Positions 42,101 to 42,635 of a DNA stretch of 42,635 nt are shown here, piece after piece. This DNA is from Akkermansia muciniphila (GTDB lineage Bacteria; Verrucomicrobiota; Verrucomicrobiia; Chthoniobacterales; Chthoniobacteraceae), in the NCBI GenBank assembly GCA_945874745.1, contig CAMCIN010000003.1:1-42635 (forward strand), read 5' to 3'. The position numbers were made by a program, and so were the translations under genes. Each line of letters begins with the position of its first letter. Position 1 is the stretch's first letter. The notes below the pieces were generated by a model. It was not told the DNA's origin. It saw only the letters and a program-made list of their open reading frames with translations, and made no database searches.

Positions 42101-42635
42101 CTGGGAGTCGGTTCCGCCACCAACTCCTCCCTGCCGGTCCTCGTGGCCGGCACCCCCAGCATGGTGGGCAAGCGCTTCTGTTCGGTGGCGGCCGCCGGGA
42201 GCGTCTCGGTGGCGCTCACCACCGACGGCAAGGTGTTTGTGTGGGGCCGGGGCGGCTCCGGCTGCATGGGCAATGGGGGGATAGGCAGTTCCAACGTACC
42301 GCTGTTGGTGAGCGCCCTTTCTGCTGAAACGATCACCGCGATCGCCGCCAACACCACGAGTGTAAACGACGAATCGGTCTATGCGCTCACCGCGCCCGGC
42401 CAGATCTACAGCTGGGGCTACAACATCTTCGGCCAGCTGGGCAACAGCTCCATGACTACTCAGTTAAACTCGCCAGGGCTCGTCGGCGGAATTTTCGCCA
42501 CCAAGCGGGCCACTGCCATCTCTGCGAGCAACTCCACCGTGTTTGCCACCGGTGAGGACGGGCAACTTTACGGCTGGGGCTACAACAACTTCGGTCAGCT
42601 CGCCAACGGCACCTCCGTCAACGCCCTCACCCCCA
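36125..42635 (+). CDS. Giant secreted RCC1-repeat protein with two Ig-like domains, partial at right edge
   Basis: 2170 codons are visible without a stop. The start is the ATG at 36125; the ATG at 36158 is an in-frame alternative. A basic segment then a hydrophobic helix (RRWFLLVIFSVAALFLAG, about 32-49) serves as signal or anchor. The rest is built of RCC1 blades of ~50-60 residues with the motif [VL][YF]-x-WG-x-N-x-x-G-Q-LG-[NT]-[GN] followed by P-V-A-V and LAGKTV. I count 34: 21 before residue ~1290, then two Ig-like domains (about 1299-1475; FQWKKDGVAIPGA, AGSYTLTVTNSFGSA), then 13 to the edge. A small non-RCC1 module sits between blades 9 and 10. Such proteins are probably surface adhesins or scaffolds; function unknown. 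Some neighbouring blades are almost identical, a sign of recent duplication. Confidence 0.9.
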   Translation, partial: MRRNTPRTSSPMSSPCPVESRFRRLRLALARRWFLLVIFSVAALFLAGQKAVWGVAMPDSGSILSWGANSEGHFGNGQSEGRAVPASIQRISVGLSSKTIKLLAVGPSHSVAVADDNTIYTWGSNAEGQLGTGDLDNRLLPAAVNDLNSVLAGKVIVEVAAAVSYTMVRTQDNRVFGWGQNVYGQLGTGSITTRSTVPVATLMGGMAGKTLTRLACSGGHTLVLTSEGNVFGWGYSGWGEAATNYSSVNPTPTLFAGVGVASAKPVKDIAAGYYHSVALLQDGTVYVWGYNNFGQFGTGPYQPSYTYVPQAVNTTGVLAGKTVSKISSGMSHVLALTSDNQLFSWGDNTSNQLGNGNAVSSNLPVAVTMTALAGKTLSAIYSGAYHNYAVATDNSVFGWGSNGSGQLGNNSTAALSTPAPVVLAGALTGKTVLPASYALGTSHTLAFDSAGKIAAWGANGSGQLGISSLERFGTPVAVAGRELNSKTFTQVTAGGDFAAALASDGSVFTWGANNSGQLGNNASGTPSNLGWAIAGGSLNTNSISLTGGSITSGSLRVTVASTTGVVAGMAVTGSASIPAGATVKTVTNGTTFELSAPATGTASAATLTASGQFAQTPVTAIAAGQRHVVAIAGGKAFGWGSNLNGQLGDTTTQVERSTPVATLGTGVLLSKTLTSVAAGLNHSLALDSNGTLYAWGAGSNGQLGNGTTTVSQTSPVAVTMSGVLAGRTATVIAAAGNRSYAIAGGSLYAWGDNASGMLGNGNTTQATTPVAVSTSGVLAGKTVTDVAAGYNHTVVRTSEGLVYAWGVNDRGQLGTGNLTSSQVPVAVKMTGALAGKTVTKVYAGSTSLATIVRASDNKLYTWGGRGLGQLGNGGWGTTLEPVLISATGSFVSAAGGDGFSISAASDNFVNTWGAGELGQLGNGLDGLRPSRSAADSLTLSGKKLVSIVAGHGTPTNSVAYDTNQPFQIALATNGIAYGWGRNDRGQIAQGTLASSSVPVPITAGTLFSAVSAGGAHALAVGRDGKAYAWGGGSGGQIGNGGTVNATAAVAVTGGSLAGKTVIAVAAGALSSLAVTTEGRVLSWGQNGVGQLGTGGTLATNIPAAVVTTGSLAGKYIVAVAATNSPLGGTSYALSGDGLVYAWGSGTTGQLGNNASANSNVPVAVNTSGVLSGRKIVALAAGTDHVLALSADNLVFAWGQGANGQQGNGSTANNNSPVQVTGISGSVVAIAAQGNSSYALTSDGRVYGWGQGERGQVGDGFTANRASPVQLSYTDGTVSQLLSIAALGTSAMAWDNGGMDLLLQPQGTSVAMGSPFSLNCAVNLQGVAVNYQWWQEVPQADGNKRWLPVSGGSLPVLSVAAADASSVGRYYVRVDSHLDSVTSEIVTVTGLEGVPSFSVGSLPALSLTTGATVLLSVPGTPVGTFQWKKDGVAIPGATGMTYSIAPVDASSAGSYTLTVTNSFGSATSPAQVLSVTGSPGYVAWGAKSFGLIGNGTGYTGAMVVTTGTLAGKTVVEMAGGQGHFLARTSDGLVYAWGWGTSGQLGNNNTNNSNVPVAVDMTGVLAGKTVIGIACGLESSYALTSDGKVFAWGANGSGQLGNNSTALAQVPVAVNMTGVLAGKTVAAISSAGYHCVARTTDGQLFAWGLNDNGQLGNNSRNQSNVPVAVNMTGVLAGKTIVAAYAARQSAGAAGSHTVALASDGKLYAWGVNGYGQLGNGTTNSSLVPTAVDMTGALAGKTIAKLFSYDTSTMVLTSDNQVYTWGYNLYGQLGNGTTTTALTPVAVDLTPLGGKTVSDVAGGGGFYLFKTTDNSFYATGYNAQGQLGTGFFDSCSLPTPVVLPAGKNFVSAAANRFASAFISDAGEIYTVGDYSYGELGWGTPISSGPVPWTEAMPLAVDKSFFGGKTLVQITGGRMHALGLTADGEVYSWGSANTFGQLGKGTLVPSPTPASIANSGALAGKTIVALAAGYFHNIALTSEGQLITWGDNSSGQLGVGSATNSSLPVLVAGTPSMVGKRFCSVAAAGSVSVALTTDGKVFVWGRGGSGCMGNGGIGSSNVPLLVSALSAETITAIAANTTSVNDESVYALTAPGQIYSWGYNIFGQLGNSSMTTQLNSPGLVGGIFATKRATAISASNSTVFATGEDGQLYGWGYNNFGQLANGTSVNALTP

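Overview
The window looks like chromosomal DNA of a GC-rich, Gram-negative member of the Verrucomicrobiota (Opitutae-like). The reasons are two large 'planctomycete-type' cytochrome proteins (PSC1/DUF1549/DUF1553 and DUF1587/1592/1588/1585), an L-fucose operon headed by an XylR-type regulator, verrucomicrobial variants of core genes (cdsA, dxr, dimeric glyQS), few strong Shine-Dalgarno sequences, and copies of an ATCTGCGGAT-like dispersed repeat between genes. The lineage is inferred from gene content, not from a marker phylogeny.

Layout. 1-3651 (minus): a secreted LPNGN beta-propeller protein followed by a PSC1/DUF1549/DUF1553 cytochrome protein that runs off the left edge. 3927-9465 (plus): xylR-like regulator, fucU, a FucI-like isomerase, a class II aldolase and a RhaB-type kinase, ending in a strong terminator. 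9527-11805 (minus): pgsA and der. 12076-13153 (plus): a Bcp peroxiredoxin and a 3D-domain lipoprotein. 13269-18459 (plus): an exopolysaccharide export operon made of a FecR-domain protein, an outer-membrane beta-barrel, a Wza-like SLBB protein and a Wzc-like tyrosine autokinase, followed by 536 gene-free bases with much dyad symmetry. 18996-23048 (minus): a 1350-residue DUF1592-family cytochrome carrying three internal copies of a ~167-residue module. 23357-25382 (minus): amtB and glnB/glnK behind a recognisable sigma-54 promoter. 25871-29253 (minus): cdsA, dxr and a CitMHS_2/NhaD-like antiporter. 29387-32157 (plus): a terC, terB, terD, terD stress module. 32328-35813 (minus): a Dabb protein, glyQS and a dihydrolipoamide-dehydrogenase-like flavoprotein. 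36125-42635 (plus): a giant RCC1-repeat protein, open at the right edge.

How the parts work together. The fucose operon should take L-fucose through mutarotation, isomerisation, phosphorylation and aldol cleavage to DHAP and lactaldehyde. The kinase is of the rhamnulokinase type rather than FucK, and no transporter or lactaldehyde enzyme is linked. The propeller/cytochrome pair diverges from the regulator and may share its control region. The exopolysaccharide genes supply the export machinery (periplasm, outer membrane, chain-length kinase) but no glycosyltransferase is present, so synthesis must be encoded elsewhere. amtB-glnB is a nitrogen-scavenging unit whose promoter fits sigma-54 control. 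The most unusual features are the triplicated cytochrome protein, the 34-blade RCC1 protein with two central Ig-like domains and an inserted module, the structured region after the Wzc-like gene, and the dispersed repeat.
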